From Salinirussus salinus (GTDB lineage: Archaea > Halobacteriota > Halobacteria > Halobacteriales > Haloarculaceae), in contig NZ_WOWO01000003.1 in NCBI RefSeq assembly GCF_009831455.1, positions 682,001 to 746,000 of the forward strand: a DNA stretch of 64,000 bases. Reading direction: 5' to 3'. Below the pieces are notes generated by a model that had not been told where the DNA came from, searched no databases, and saw only the letters and a program-made list of their open reading frames with translations. Of this stretch, positions 8,036 through 17,492 are shown one piece after another (within the stretch, counting starts at the first letter, position 1; every line of letters starts with the position of its first letter). The position numbers were made by a program, and so were the translations under genes.

Positions 8036-9333
8036 CTTCCGAGCAAAAAGAGCTAGAGGGATTTGATGAATCTCCCGAAATGGAAGAAAATGAGTGGAAA
8101 GAGGTGATATTCTCAGACGTCATTGAAATAAACGACTACCCATCTGCCGAAAAGGGTGAGGAGTACAAATCTATTGGAATGTCTGATGTAGCACAGAATG
8201 TGAGGAAAATCCAAAGTTGGGAGGTGAAAGAGTATTCTTATTCAAGGCCTCGATTCAGGAATGGCCAGACTTTGATGGCGAGAATCACACCTTGTCTTGA
8301 AAATGGGAAAACCGCTTTTGTAGATATCCTTGATGACGACGAATTAGCTATAGGTTCAACAGAATTCATAGTTTTATCTGACACAAAGGAAACACTCCCG
8401 AAGTTTGTCTACTATACTGCTCGAAGACCGGAGATAAGACAATTCTCTATCAAAAGAATGACCGGAACCTCTGGCAGACAGAGAGTCCCTCTGGATATTT
8501 TTGACGATAAGAAAATAAAAATACCTCCGATAACTGAACAGAAAAAAATAGTAGAGATATTAGATGCCTTTGATAGCAAGATCGAAGTTAACAACAGAGT
8601 TAATGAAAACCTGGAGAAGATCTCAAAAGCTCTTTTCAAATCGTGGTTTGTCGAATTTGAGCCCTATGATACATTCAAAGAGACTGATCTAGGGAAAATA
8701 CCTGAAGATTTTGAGGTTGTAGAATTCTCAGACATCTCTAATACAGAAGGTGGAGGAACCCCCGACACAGAAGAAGACTCATTCTGGGGTGAAGATATTC
8801 TCTGGCTCACTCCAAAAGAAGTGGCTCCGTTGACCTCCTCTGTTGCATTTGACTCTGAGAGGAAACTAACTGAAAAGGGTCTAAAAAATACTTCTGCTAA
8901 GGTAATGCCAAAAAATTCTACTCTCCTATATAGCCGAGGCGCAAATATGGGCGTGTCAGTTATTAATAAGGAACCGATGGCGACAAACCAGGGATTCGTC
9001 TGTGTTGAGCCAGATGGAGTACCCCCTCATTTTCTGTTCCATTTAGTTACATCGAACCGATCTAAAATAGAAAACAGGGCGGGAGGAAGTACCTATCCTG
9101 AGATTAGCCAGACGTCATTTAATGAAATACAGATTGCTATCCCTTCCTCAAAGGATCGTATAAGAAGGTTCGAGAATATTGCTGCTGCTATTTACGAAGA
9201 TGTCTATAATAGGGTTCAAGAAAATGTGTATCTCAGTGAATTGAGGGATACATTACTGCCAAAACTAATGTCGGGTGAGATAAGGGTTAATGACATTAAT
9301 CTTGAGGAATTAGAGGTTAGTAGCGAGGTTTAA
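8032..9333 (+). CDS. hsdS: Type I restriction-modification system specificity subunit
   Basis: 433 residues; TTG start overlaps the hsdM stop (TTTTGA). HsdS carries two target-recognition domains separated by helical spacers. The first domain ends at KKIKIPPITEQKKIVEILDA, followed by the coiled spacer (DSKIEVNNRVNENLEKISKA) and LFKSWFVEFEP. The second starts at IPEDFEVVEFSDIS and ends before the C-terminal spacer, which finishes LRDTLLPKLMSGEIRV, a classic HsdS ending. Codon use is more AT-rich than hsdM, common for the recombining S gene. The recognised DNA sequence cannot be told from this. It lies between M and R with tight spacing. Confidence 0.95.
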   Translation: MTSEQKELEGFDESPEMEENEWKEVIFSDVIEINDYPSAEKGEEYKSIGMSDVAQNVRKIQSWEVKEYSYSRPRFRNGQTLMARITPCLENGKTAFVDILDDDELAIGSTEFIVLSDTKETLPKFVYYTARRPEIRQFSIKRMTGTSGRQRVPLDIFDDKKIKIPPITEQKKIVEILDAFDSKIEVNNRVNENLEKISKALFKSWFVEFEPYDTFKETDLGKIPEDFEVVEFSDISNTEGGGTPDTEEDSFWGEDILWLTPKEVAPLTSSVAFDSERKLTEKGLKNTSAKVMPKNSTLLYSRGANMGVSVINKEPMATNQGFVCVEPDGVPPHFLFHLVTSNRSKIENRAGGSTYPEISQTSFNEIQIAIPSSKDRIRRFENIAAAIYEDVYNRVQENVYLSELRDTLLPKLMSGEIRVNDINLEELEVSSEV

Positions 9334-9339
9334 TCGGTA

Positions 9340-12330
9340 ATGTCTATGAATGAGATGGAGTTGGCGGAGTTACCGGCCCTACAGGCTTTCCAGAATATTG
9401 GATACGACTACAAGCCTGGTTCTGAACTTGGGCCGAATAGTGAAGACCCAGAGCGCACTTCACTTTCTGATGTGGTGCTGCGTGGCCGTCTTGAACGAAA
9501 ACTCCGTGAGATCAATCCATCTCTGCCCGATGAAGCCATCGAGGACGCTATCTCTCAACTCCTCGGTTCCAATTCTCCCGATCTTCTCAAGAATAACAAG
9601 GACTTCCACGAGAAGCTAGTCAACGGTATTCAAGTTGAATATGAGGTAGACGGTGAACCAAGAGGAGACTTCGTCGACGTCTTCAATTTTGAAGAGCCAG
9701 AAAAGAACGATTTCCTGGTCTCAAACCAAGTCGTAATTCAGATTGGGGAAGGCCCGCAGAGAAGGCCTGACGTCATCGTGTTTGTCAACGGTCTTCCCAT
9801 CGCTGTATTGGAGATGAAGGACCCGACGAACCCGCAGGCATCGATGGGTAATGCGTATAAGCAGGTCACGGATCGATATGTGAATGATATTCCGGATCTG
9901 TTCCACTATAACGAGCTTATTGGTATTTTGGATATGAATAATGCCGAGCTCGGATGTCTTAGTGCCGGTTGGGAGTGGTTCTCACCTTGGAGGTATATCG
10001 ATGAGGAAAAAGATGCTACTGACGAGTTACCTCCTTCGGAGGTCTTGATTCGCGGTGCTTTCGACAAGAAGAGACTGCTAGATCTGATCCAGAATTTCAT
10101 ACTATACGCTGATGAGGACGGGAAGCTTGGGAAGAAGCTTGCAGCCTATCACCAGTTCTACGCTGTGAACAGTGCTGTAGAGAGCAGTCGAGAAGTTGTT
10201 CCGAATCCTGACGAGGATCGTATCGGTCTTGTTTGGCACACTCAGGGGTCCGGAAAGTCGCTGTCGATGGTTTTCTACGCGAAGAAGATTCGTGGGGAAA
10301 GCTCGATGAAGAATCCGACTCTTGTCTTCCTTACTGATCGGAATGATCTTGACGACCAACTCTACAAGGAATTCAAGAAGCACGGATTAGATGCTGAGTG
10401 GGCAGATAGTGATAACCGAGTTGAACTCCGTGATAGGTTGGATCGAGAGGCTGGCGGAATTATTTTTGCGACGATCCAGAAGTTCCAGACCACGGACGAC
10501 GAAGTCCAGTATCCGGAAGTCAACGACCGCGAGAATGTAATTGTGGTAGCGGACGAAGCCCATCGCACGCAGTACAAGAGTCTGGCGACAAACGTCCGTG
10601 ACGGGCTCCCCAACGCGTCTCATCTCGGATTCACAGCGACACCTATTGAGAAAGAAGATCGCTCCACTACGAATACGTTCGGTGGCTACATCAGCCAGTA
10701 TACCATCAGAGAGTCGGAAAAGGACGAGTCCACTGTTCCGATATACTACGAGAGCCGATTAGCAAAGCTCCAGATTAACAATCCCGAGATCGAGGACAAG
10801 TTTAACGAGTTGATGGAGTCGAAGTCGGATGATTTGAAGCAGGAGATGAAGAGGAAGTGGACTCAGCTTCGCCGCGTCATTGAGAACAGCGAGGAAAGAA
10901 CGGAGATGATCGCGGATGATATCGTTGAACACTATAATAATAGAGAGATCGAAGGAAAGGCGATGGTGGTTGCAATCAGCCGCCAAGCCGCAGTAAACTT
11001 GAGCAGGAAAATCAGGGCCAACCCAGATGCTCCCGAGACCCGAGTGGTGATTTCAGGACAGGAAGACTTCATCGACGATCCAATCTCAAATGATGAGTTG
11101 AAGCGTCGTTTCAAAGACGACGAAGATCCGTTCGAAATTGCTGTAGTCTGTGACAAGTGGTTAACAGGATTTGACGCTCCGCATCTCCACACGTTGTATG
11201 TTGATAAGCCGATGAAGAATCATAATCTGCTTCAGGCAATCGGCAGAGTCAACCGTGTTTACAAAGACAAGCCAGGAGGCCTGATTGTAGACTACATTGG
11301 CATCAGTAAGAGGCTGAAAGAGGCTTTGGACAAGTACACGTCTGAGGTTCGGAACGACGCGATGCTGGATATAGAAGAGGCTGTGAAGGTGATGAAGGAT
11401 AAGCACAAGAAGGTCGCAGACTTCTTTGCAGCAGTTGATTACAGCGACTGGCCTCAGCTTGAGGAGTTAGAGCGAAAACGGTTGCTCTACAAAGCCCAGA
11501 ACGAGGTACTAGTTACTGAGGAACGTGAGGATAAGTTCCGGGAGTCAATGAAGGAGCTAAAGAAAGCTCACGCATTGGTCACTCCACACTCTGCGGCAAG
11601 TGATATCCGTGCGGATGTGGCCTTCTTTGAAGCCGTTCTTGGAGCGATAAACAGTATTGAAGACTCCAATAATCCGGATGAGATGGAAGACCTAGACTCG
11701 GCTATGAAAGAACTGGTAGCTGAGGGGGTCGGTATCGAAGATCTGATTGAGGTAACTGGTTTCGATAAATGGGAGAAGGAGAAGCCGGTACTGAGTGATG
11801 AGTTCCTTGAGGATGTGGAAGAGGTCGAATTTGAGAATCTTCAGGTCAAGATGCTTCGGCAGTTGCTGGAGAACGAGATTACGACTCGGAAGAAGGGTAA
11901 CTTGGCGAAGTACGAGTCTTTCGAGAAGGAGCTCAAGGAGACGATTGAGAAGTACAATGAAGGGTTTGGTTCCACTCAGCAGGTTATCGATGAGTTGAGA
12001 GATATTGCTGATCGGATTCAGGAGACGGACGACCGGCAGGAGGAACTCGGGTTGAATGATGAGGAGCTTGCGTTCTATGACGCTATTTCTGCGAATACGG
12101 AGACTGAGATCGACGAGGATACCCTGAAGGAGATTGCTCAGGAGCTTAAGCAGAATCTGAAGGATAGTGTTGAGCTTGATTGGACGAATCGGGAGAAAAT
12201 AAGAGCTGAAATACGCTCCGAGGTTAGGTCGGTACTGCGACAGAACGGTTTGAAAATGTATAAGCATGACAATCTAGTTGATCCAATTGTTACCCAGGCA
12301 GAGGCATTTTACGGTGGAGCTGCAGCTTGA
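9340..12330 (+). CDS. hsdR: Type I restriction endonuclease and DNA translocase subunit
   Basis: 996 residues, full length. The N-terminal nuclease has the PD-(D/E)xK pattern in RPDVIVFVNGLPIAVLEMKD (about residues 142-162). The helicase core has Walker A GLVWHTQGSGKSLSMVF near 300, motif II VVADEAHRTQ, motif III LGFTATP, and motif VI region LLQAIGRVNRVY. The C-terminal half is helical and binds the M2S core. It uses ATP to pull DNA and cuts at a distance when sites are unmethylated. It follows hsdS by six bases. All key motifs are present, so the system is probably active. Confidence 0.96.
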   Translation: MSMNEMELAELPALQAFQNIGYDYKPGSELGPNSEDPERTSLSDVVLRGRLERKLREINPSLPDEAIEDAISQLLGSNSPDLLKNNKDFHEKLVNGIQVEYEVDGEPRGDFVDVFNFEEPEKNDFLVSNQVVIQIGEGPQRRPDVIVFVNGLPIAVLEMKDPTNPQASMGNAYKQVTDRYVNDIPDLFHYNELIGILDMNNAELGCLSAGWEWFSPWRYIDEEKDATDELPPSEVLIRGAFDKKRLLDLIQNFILYADEDGKLGKKLAAYHQFYAVNSAVESSREVVPNPDEDRIGLVWHTQGSGKSLSMVFYAKKIRGESSMKNPTLVFLTDRNDLDDQLYKEFKKHGLDAEWADSDNRVELRDRLDREAGGIIFATIQKFQTTDDEVQYPEVNDRENVIVVADEAHRTQYKSLATNVRDGLPNASHLGFTATPIEKEDRSTTNTFGGYISQYTIRESEKDESTVPIYYESRLAKLQINNPEIEDKFNELMESKSDDLKQEMKRKWTQLRRVIENSEERTEMIADDIVEHYNNREIEGKAMVVAISRQAAVNLSRKIRANPDAPETRVVISGQEDFIDDPISNDELKRRFKDDEDPFEIAVVCDKWLTGFDAPHLHTLYVDKPMKNHNLLQAIGRVNRVYKDKPGGLIVDYIGISKRLKEALDKYTSEVRNDAMLDIEEAVKVMKDKHKKVADFFAAVDYSDWPQLEELERKRLLYKAQNEVLVTEEREDKFRESMKELKKAHALVTPHSAASDIRADVAFFEAVLGAINSIEDSNNPDEMEDLDSAMKELVAEGVGIEDLIEVTGFDKWEKEKPVLSDEFLEDVEEVEFENLQVKMLRQLLENEITTRKKGNLAKYESFEKELKETIEKYNEGFGSTQQVIDELRDIADRIQETDDRQEELGLNDEELAFYDAISANTETEIDEDTLKEIAQELKQNLKDSVELDWTNREKIRAEIRSEVRSVLRQNGLKMYKHDNLVDPIVTQAEAFYGGAAA

Positions 12331-12338
12331 CCTAACTG

Positions 12339-12884
12339 ATGGTTAAGATAGTGAATGTAGTTGGTTCTGGCTTTCTACGCAGAGAATTTGATCTTTCTGT
12401 TGTTGCTGAGGATCTTGGTTCCGTAGCTGAGTTCGACCCCGAAAAGTACCCAGCAATGTATGTCAGATTCTCCGAAGATTCCCCACTTGTAACGGTCTAT
12501 CGGACTGGGAAGTTCATTATCACTGGTGCGGGTTCTATTGAGGAATCATACGAATCGAAGGATGGTTTGCTATCTTGTTTGAGTAGTGCTGGTATCGTTT
12601 CTAAAGAGGATTTGGAGTGGTTTAAAATTCAGAATCTGGTTTGTACGACCGTTCTCGGAGATAACTTGAATTTGAGTGCTTTAGCTATTGGTCTGGGTTT
12701 GGAACAGACGGAATATGAGCCGGAGCAGTTCCCAGGCCTGATTTATCGTAATCCTGATTTTGAGTGTGTTGTTCTAATTTTCTCTACGGGTAAGGCGGTG
12801 ATCACAGGTAGCAGTGATTTAGATGATGTAGAGGCTGTTGCTGACTATTTAATCCAGGAGTTATCGAGTCTTCAATTGAACTGA
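12339..12884 (+). CDS. Divergent TATA-box-binding protein on the mobile element
   Basis: 181 residues, the length of archaeal TBP. Two imperfect repeats are plain: the first has VVGSGFLRREFDLSVVAEDL, EFDPEKYPAMYVRF and TGKFIITGAGS; the second has NLVCTTVLGDNLNLSALAIG, EYEPEQFPGLIYRN and LIFSTGKAVITGS. The YxPEQFPGLIYR and SGKxVxTG patterns are the TBP signature. The first repeat is more divergent than the second. It starts eight bases after hsdR and may be in its transcript. Extra TBPs are common in haloarchaea and can direct subsets of promoters; this one might steer expression of the element. DNA-contacting residues in repeat 1 are altered, so specificity may differ. Confidence 0.88.
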   Translation: MVKIVNVVGSGFLRREFDLSVVAEDLGSVAEFDPEKYPAMYVRFSEDSPLVTVYRTGKFIITGAGSIEESYESKDGLLSCLSSAGIVSKEDLEWFKIQNLVCTTVLGDNLNLSALAIGLGLEQTEYEPEQFPGLIYRNPDFECVVLIFSTGKAVITGSSDLDDVEAVADYLIQELSSLQLN

Positions 12885-12931
12885 GGCCTCAAATCCGTGT
12901 TTTAGCTTCTTGTGTTTCAGTCTGAGTTGCT

Positions 12932-14920
12932 GTGAGTCGAAACGGGATGAATCTTCTAGATCTGGCCAAGCGGAGCGATATCTTGGACGACGAGGCTGTG
13001 CAGAAGTTGGTTGCGGCTGCTGGATTATCTGGAAACGAATCTATACAGAGTTCAGCTTCGAAGGCCGTCCTTGGTAAGTCGGTTCAGCAGTACCGATACC
13101 CGTTTGACTCTGGTTCGAGATACGGCGATATCTATCTGGGAGAGACTTTCCAGAACCAGTTGTTCTACCTCTCTCAGGAGGATTTAACGAAGCATCTCTT
13201 GGCTGTCGGGCAGTCGGGTTCTGGGAAGACGACGTTGTTCTATTCGTTGATGAGTGAGGTTGATGTGCCGTTCTGGGCGTTTGATTTGAAGCAGGATTAC
13301 CGGCATCTTTCCCAGGATCTTGATTTACTGGTGGTGCCGTGGACTCGTCTCAGGTTTAATCCGTTGAAGCCGCCGGAGGGTGTTCCGCCTCGGAGATGGG
13401 CTCAGGTTTTCGCGGAGATCTTCGGTCACGCTACTTCGTTGCTGAGTGGTTCGAAGAATTATTTGATGAAGAAGGTGATCGAGCTCTACACTCTGTACAA
13501 CTTGTTCGACAAGGTTTCGGAGCCGTATCCGAGTCTTCACGAGCTGGAGCTTTTGATCAAGAAGCAGAAGGTCAACTTTGTTCGTAAGGCGTCGGATTAC
13601 CGCGATACGCTGTTGAATCGGTTGGAGGCGATGAACCTGGTTGCGGGAACCGTTTTCGACTGTAACCGGGGTTACGCTGTAGATGAACTACTGAAGGAGA
13701 ATGTTGTCTTCGAGTTTGACGGCCTGAGTCGTGATGTTCAGAATTTCTTGATGGAGGTTCTCTTTGCTTACGTCTATGAGTATCGTTTGGCGCAGGGCCA
13801 CAGGAACAGTGGTTTGAACCATCTCTTCTTTCTCGACGAAGGTAAGCGGGTTTTCAGTGTGTACAAGGAGCGGCAGGATGCCGCTGGTATCCCTGAAGTG
13901 GATGAGTTGACGGCGAAGATGCGGGAGTTCGGTGAGGGATTAGTCGTCGCGGATCAGGAGGCAAGCAAGTTGACGGATTCGATCAAGGCGAATACTCACA
14001 CCAAGCTTCTGTTGCCTACAGCTGACCGGAAGCAGTTCCAATCGGTTACGGATGCGATGAACTTGTCTGAGAGGCAGGCGGAGTTCGCTCACGACCTTAC
14101 CACCGGGGAAGCGATTGTCCAGGTCGGTGGCCGTGACCCAGTCCCGGTCAAACTACGGAACTACGAACTGGAAAAGACGGTTACGGATAGAGTATTGGAA
14201 AAGCAGCAGGCCGAGAAGTGGAGTGAGCTAAGCAGTGAGAGGCGGAAGACCACGAAACGTTTCGACGACCGGATAGCACCCGGACGTTCCGAGGAAGTTC
14301 CGGAGACCACGATCCCTGACGACCCGACCGAGATACAGGTATCTAACGAAGCGAACCGTTTACTGAAAGACATCGTCGAGAACCCGTTCAAACCTCTCAC
14401 CGAGAGGTACGAAGGTTTCAGTAGTACGTACAAGGGAAACAAGGCGAAGAACGAACTGGTCGACCAGGGTGTCGTCATAGAACGTAACATCAAAGCTCAG
14501 GATGGCAAGCGAAAGCTGCTCCAGTTGACGGAGAAAGGCCGTGACTACGCAGAAAGTCTAGATCTGGAGGTGAAACACAGGGGGCGAGGAGGAATCATCC
14601 ACAGGTACTGGCAACACCAAGTCAAGGAAGCATTCGAAGAACAGGGTTGGGATGCGTTCCTCGAAAAGTTCGACGCCGACATCTACATCAATATGGGAAA
14701 CACGGAGTTAGTGGTCGAGGTGGCGATGGGTGACAATCCAAGAGAAATCGAGCACGTCCAGCAGCACCTGGAATCCGGTTTCGACGCGGTCTGGGTAGCA
14801 GCACGGAACCAGGAAGTACTGGACGGATTGAAGCAGAGAACCGAAGAACAAGGGTTAGATCTGGATCGAGTGGCGTTTAGGCTGGTTCGGGAGTTTAGAG
14901 AGTTAGGGGGTCGTTTGTAA
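12932..14920 (+). CDS. HerA/VirB4-like DNA-translocating ATPase with nuclease-like C-terminus
   Basis: 662 residues, GTG start. Walker A HLLAVGQSGSGKTTLFYSLM lies near residue 95; Walker B NHLFFLDEGKRVFS near 300; a sensor-like GEGLVVADQEASKLTDSIKAN follows, as in HerA/DUF87 and conjugative VirB4/TraG ATPases. After residue 480 comes a winged-helix segment (GNKAKNELVDQGVVIERN ... LLQLTEKGRDYAE), then GIIHRYWQHQVKEAFEEQGW, DADIYINMG and TELVVEVAMGD, which fit a PD-(D/E)xK core (D, then E.V). I read it as a motor that moves DNA, possibly the coupling protein of the conjugation system, with a C-terminal nuclease or dead-nuclease DNA-binding domain. It could also be a stand-alone defence ATPase. 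Confidence 0.75.
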   Translation: MSRNGMNLLDLAKRSDILDDEAVQKLVAAAGLSGNESIQSSASKAVLGKSVQQYRYPFDSGSRYGDIYLGETFQNQLFYLSQEDLTKHLLAVGQSGSGKTTLFYSLMSEVDVPFWAFDLKQDYRHLSQDLDLLVVPWTRLRFNPLKPPEGVPPRRWAQVFAEIFGHATSLLSGSKNYLMKKVIELYTLYNLFDKVSEPYPSLHELELLIKKQKVNFVRKASDYRDTLLNRLEAMNLVAGTVFDCNRGYAVDELLKENVVFEFDGLSRDVQNFLMEVLFAYVYEYRLAQGHRNSGLNHLFFLDEGKRVFSVYKERQDAAGIPEVDELTAKMREFGEGLVVADQEASKLTDSIKANTHTKLLLPTADRKQFQSVTDAMNLSERQAEFAHDLTTGEAIVQVGGRDPVPVKLRNYELEKTVTDRVLEKQQAEKWSELSSERRKTTKRFDDRIAPGRSEEVPETTIPDDPTEIQVSNEANRLLKDIVENPFKPLTERYEGFSSTYKGNKAKNELVDQGVVIERNIKAQDGKRKLLQLTEKGRDYAESLDLEVKHRGRGGIIHRYWQHQVKEAFEEQGWDAFLEKFDADIYINMGNTELVVEVAMGDNPREIEHVQQHLESGFDAVWVAARNQEVLDGLKQRTEEQGLDLDRVAFRLVREFRELGGRL

Positions 14921-14993
14921 CCGGTTGTTTGTGGGGTTCGGGTGTGGTGAAAATTGTTTATTAGTTGGTGTTTGAAGTGTTTGATAGATTGAA

Positions 14994-15323
14994 ATGCCTA
15001 AGTTCCCTGATGGATTAGAGCGAGGCTTTGGGATGATTATTGAAGCGGTTATAGTGGCTGCTATTTTTTCGGCTTTTATTGAATCGGGATTGATCCCTAA
15101 ATGGGTCTTCGTAGCGTTCAACATCGTCTCAATAGTTGCTCTAGTCTTTTTGATCGACAAATCCCGGTACTGGTCTTTTGGTTACCTTGCTGGGTACGTT
15201 ATCGGAGTCGTATTTTCGCTTAGCACGTTAATGAGCACAGAATTCTTGGGAATATTAGATGTCATACTTTACCTGGGCGTTGCATTTGGAGCGGTTTATC
15301 TCAGGGTTAGAATCCACACTTAG
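14994..15323 (+). CDS. Small four-helix membrane protein
   Basis: 109 residues with four hydrophobic segments (about 13-33, 38-55, 62-80, 85-102) joined by very short loops, and a basic C-terminus RVRIHT. No family recognised. It sits between the ATPase gene and the convergent DUF262 gene. Small membrane proteins in defence islands can act as membrane-disrupting effectors, but nothing in the sequence proves that here. Confidence 0.6.
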   Translation: MPKFPDGLERGFGMIIEAVIVAAIFSAFIESGLIPKWVFVAFNIVSIVALVFLIDKSRYWSFGYLAGYVIGVVFSLSTLMSTEFLGILDVILYLGVAFGAVYLRVRIHT

Positions 15324-15350
15324 AAGGAATAAAAAACAGACAGTGATCTT

Positions 15351-17426
15351 TCAGGCCCAGTTTTCTTGGATGTACTGGTTTGCGTCTTGGATGCTGAGTG
15401 GTCTTGCTGAGCTTCCTTGTCGGACGATGAAGTCGTCTTCTTCGAAGTAGACTGGTTCTGAGCTTGGTTCAACTGAAACGGTGCAGACGGTTTTACCGTC
15501 TATCTCTTTGAAGTCGATTTCTGTGTAGAGCGAGGCTGTTGCGTCTCCGAGTCTTGAGGAGATCTCCTGGCTCAGAGTTACCTCGAAGTCGTCGAGGTCG
15601 TCCATCAGCTTCAGGTCGCGTTCAAGTCCTTTGATTTCTTTGTCGTCGTCGACCCCGATGATGAGTGTGCCCCCTTCCGCGTTGGCGAATGAGGCGATCT
15701 CTTTCACGGCTTCTTTCTTTAGTTCCTTGTTTGCCTGGTTTTGGTAGACGTCGTAGAGAAGTGTTTCCTTGAATTCGATTCTGTAGTTTTCGCCTTTCTC
15801 GATCAGTGATTCGAGCGAAGTCTCTTCCGGGCCTTCTGGCGTGTCGAAGGACTGGATGAATTCGTTGATGGCGTTTGCCAGCATTTCCCGGCGTTCTGCA
15901 AGGAACCGTTCGTAGTTATCCAGTTTCCAGAACTCGGGGTTCTCCGGTATGTACTGTTTCTCAAAGATCTCAGGGTGATCCTCCTTCACGTCGGGGAGGT
16001 AGTCTTCCGGTAGAGAGGTGAAGATGTCTTTGTTGCCTCTGGAGGTGAGGAAAGCCCGGTTTGCTATCTCGTTGACCTTCTTGCGCCCCATGTGGTTGTT
16101 GGAGTCGTAGAGGTTGCCGTAGAGCTGTGATTTCGGGAAGATGTGGTGTGACTCCAGCTTGTAGCTTCCACGTAGTGGTTCTCCGGTTTTCCAGTCGCTG
16201 GGGTTGTTGTTCCTGCTGATGATCCGTACCATATTGTAGAAGTGCTTGCTGGACTTGCCGCGGCCTTCCAGGTCGGAGGGTTGGACTTCGAGGCGTCCTC
16301 TGTCGTCTTTGATTTCTTCCATCAGGTCTTCGACCGGATTCGGTCCACCAAGCAGGGAGAGATCTTTGTCAAGGGTGCTGTCGGTGGAGCGGCTGTATCT
16401 TCTCCACATCATCGCGGAGTACAGCCATTTGAGGAAGGCGTCCTTCTCCTCCCGTGTCATCCTCGCGTCGTTGTCACTGAGGTACTTGATCAGAGGAATG
16501 AGGACTGCTCGGGTGTTGATGTAGCTGGAGTCGGGGATCAGGGCCTCGTTTTCCAGGAAGCTAGTTAGGAAGTCAAGGACTTTATTGACAAGATCCCAGT
16601 TCTGTTTGAGTACGTCTTTCTCCGTATCGTAGACGTGTTCGTAGGTCATACCGTCGGTGACGGCGGCGATCATACATTTGACGTAGAAGTCGAGGTTGAA
16701 GTCGTAGCCGTTCTCCGCCATCATCGTCTGGGTCTTCTTCATCTCCCGGCGGATGTACGGCCACTGGGCGCTCATATGCGCCAGAGCAAGTTCAGCGTCT
16801 CCTAGATCTGTTCCCTGTGAATTGACCTTGTCGAAGAGGTTGATTGCCTGGTGGACGTCAGCAGATTTGCCGAGTTCTTCTTTCGGCATCTGAAGAGAGG
16901 TGATCTTGTTGATTTTCTTCAGCTCCCGGTTGTACTCTTCTGCCTTCTCACCGACTTCGGCATCTTCCTCTGTCGTCTCTTTTGCGATCTGGAATATGCT
17001 AACGTCGTCTTTGAAGCAGTCAATGACCTTCACCCACTCTGGATTGTCCCGAGTGCTCTTGTTCTCGTATTTGAACTCGCCAGAATCCAGATTGAAGTAT
17101 AGATGTCTTGGATCGGTTTGGATATCGTCTTCTGTGTAGTATGGTGGTATGTCGTCCTTGATCATCAGGTACAGTACTGTGAGACGCTGTTGGCCGTCGA
17201 GGAGGACCTTGAACAGTCCGTACTGTTCTCGGTCGACTGCGTCGTTCTTAATCTCAGGAGGATTCTCTGTTTCCCAGATTAGAAGACTCCCTATGGGGTA
17301 TTCTCGGTACAAGGATTTCATCAGTTCTTTCGCTTGGTCCTTGCCCCAGACGTATTCCCGCTGGAACTCAGGGAGAACTATTTCGTTTGACTCAACTTTG
17401 TCAACGAGCTTCCCAATCTCTGGCAT
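15351..17426 (-). CDS. DUF262/DUF1524 (GmrSD-like) restriction protein with C-terminal AlbA_2 domain
   Basis: 691 residues. Residues 1-120 are a DUF262 domain: EFQREYVWGKDQAKELMKSL, YPIGSLLIWE and the nucleotide-binding motif VLLDGQQRLTVLYL. Around residue 420, ESHHIFPKSQLYG and NRAFLTSRGNKDI give the His-Asn nuclease motif of DUF1524/HNH domains. Residues about 535-690 are a third module: NYRIEFKETL, IASFANAEGGTLIIGVDD and DDFIVRQGSSARPL, the AlbA_2 (Schlafen AAA_4-type) domain. GmrSD proteins cut phage DNA carrying modified bases. The extra AlbA_2 module is unusual and may sense nucleic acid. It stands alone on the minus strand between defence genes. Confidence 0.85.
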   Translation of the reverse strand: MPEIGKLVDKVESNEIVLPEFQREYVWGKDQAKELMKSLYREYPIGSLLIWETENPPEIKNDAVDREQYGLFKVLLDGQQRLTVLYLMIKDDIPPYYTEDDIQTDPRHLYFNLDSGEFKYENKSTRDNPEWVKVIDCFKDDVSIFQIAKETTEEDAEVGEKAEEYNRELKKINKITSLQMPKEELGKSADVHQAINLFDKVNSQGTDLGDAELALAHMSAQWPYIRREMKKTQTMMAENGYDFNLDFYVKCMIAAVTDGMTYEHVYDTEKDVLKQNWDLVNKVLDFLTSFLENEALIPDSSYINTRAVLIPLIKYLSDNDARMTREEKDAFLKWLYSAMMWRRYSRSTDSTLDKDLSLLGGPNPVEDLMEEIKDDRGRLEVQPSDLEGRGKSSKHFYNMVRIISRNNNPSDWKTGEPLRGSYKLESHHIFPKSQLYGNLYDSNNHMGRKKVNEIANRAFLTSRGNKDIFTSLPEDYLPDVKEDHPEIFEKQYIPENPEFWKLDNYERFLAERREMLANAINEFIQSFDTPEGPEETSLESLIEKGENYRIEFKETLLYDVYQNQANKELKKEAVKEIASFANAEGGTLIIGVDDDKEIKGLERDLKLMDDLDDFEVTLSQEISSRLGDATASLYTEIDFKEIDGKTVCTVSVEPSSEPVYFEEDDFIVRQGSSARPLSIQDANQYIQENWA

Positions 17427-17492
17427 AATGTACTCATTAACACAAACTGGTTAAAATCCTGCCCACAGTCTAACCCCCTCTTCTCCTCTGTA

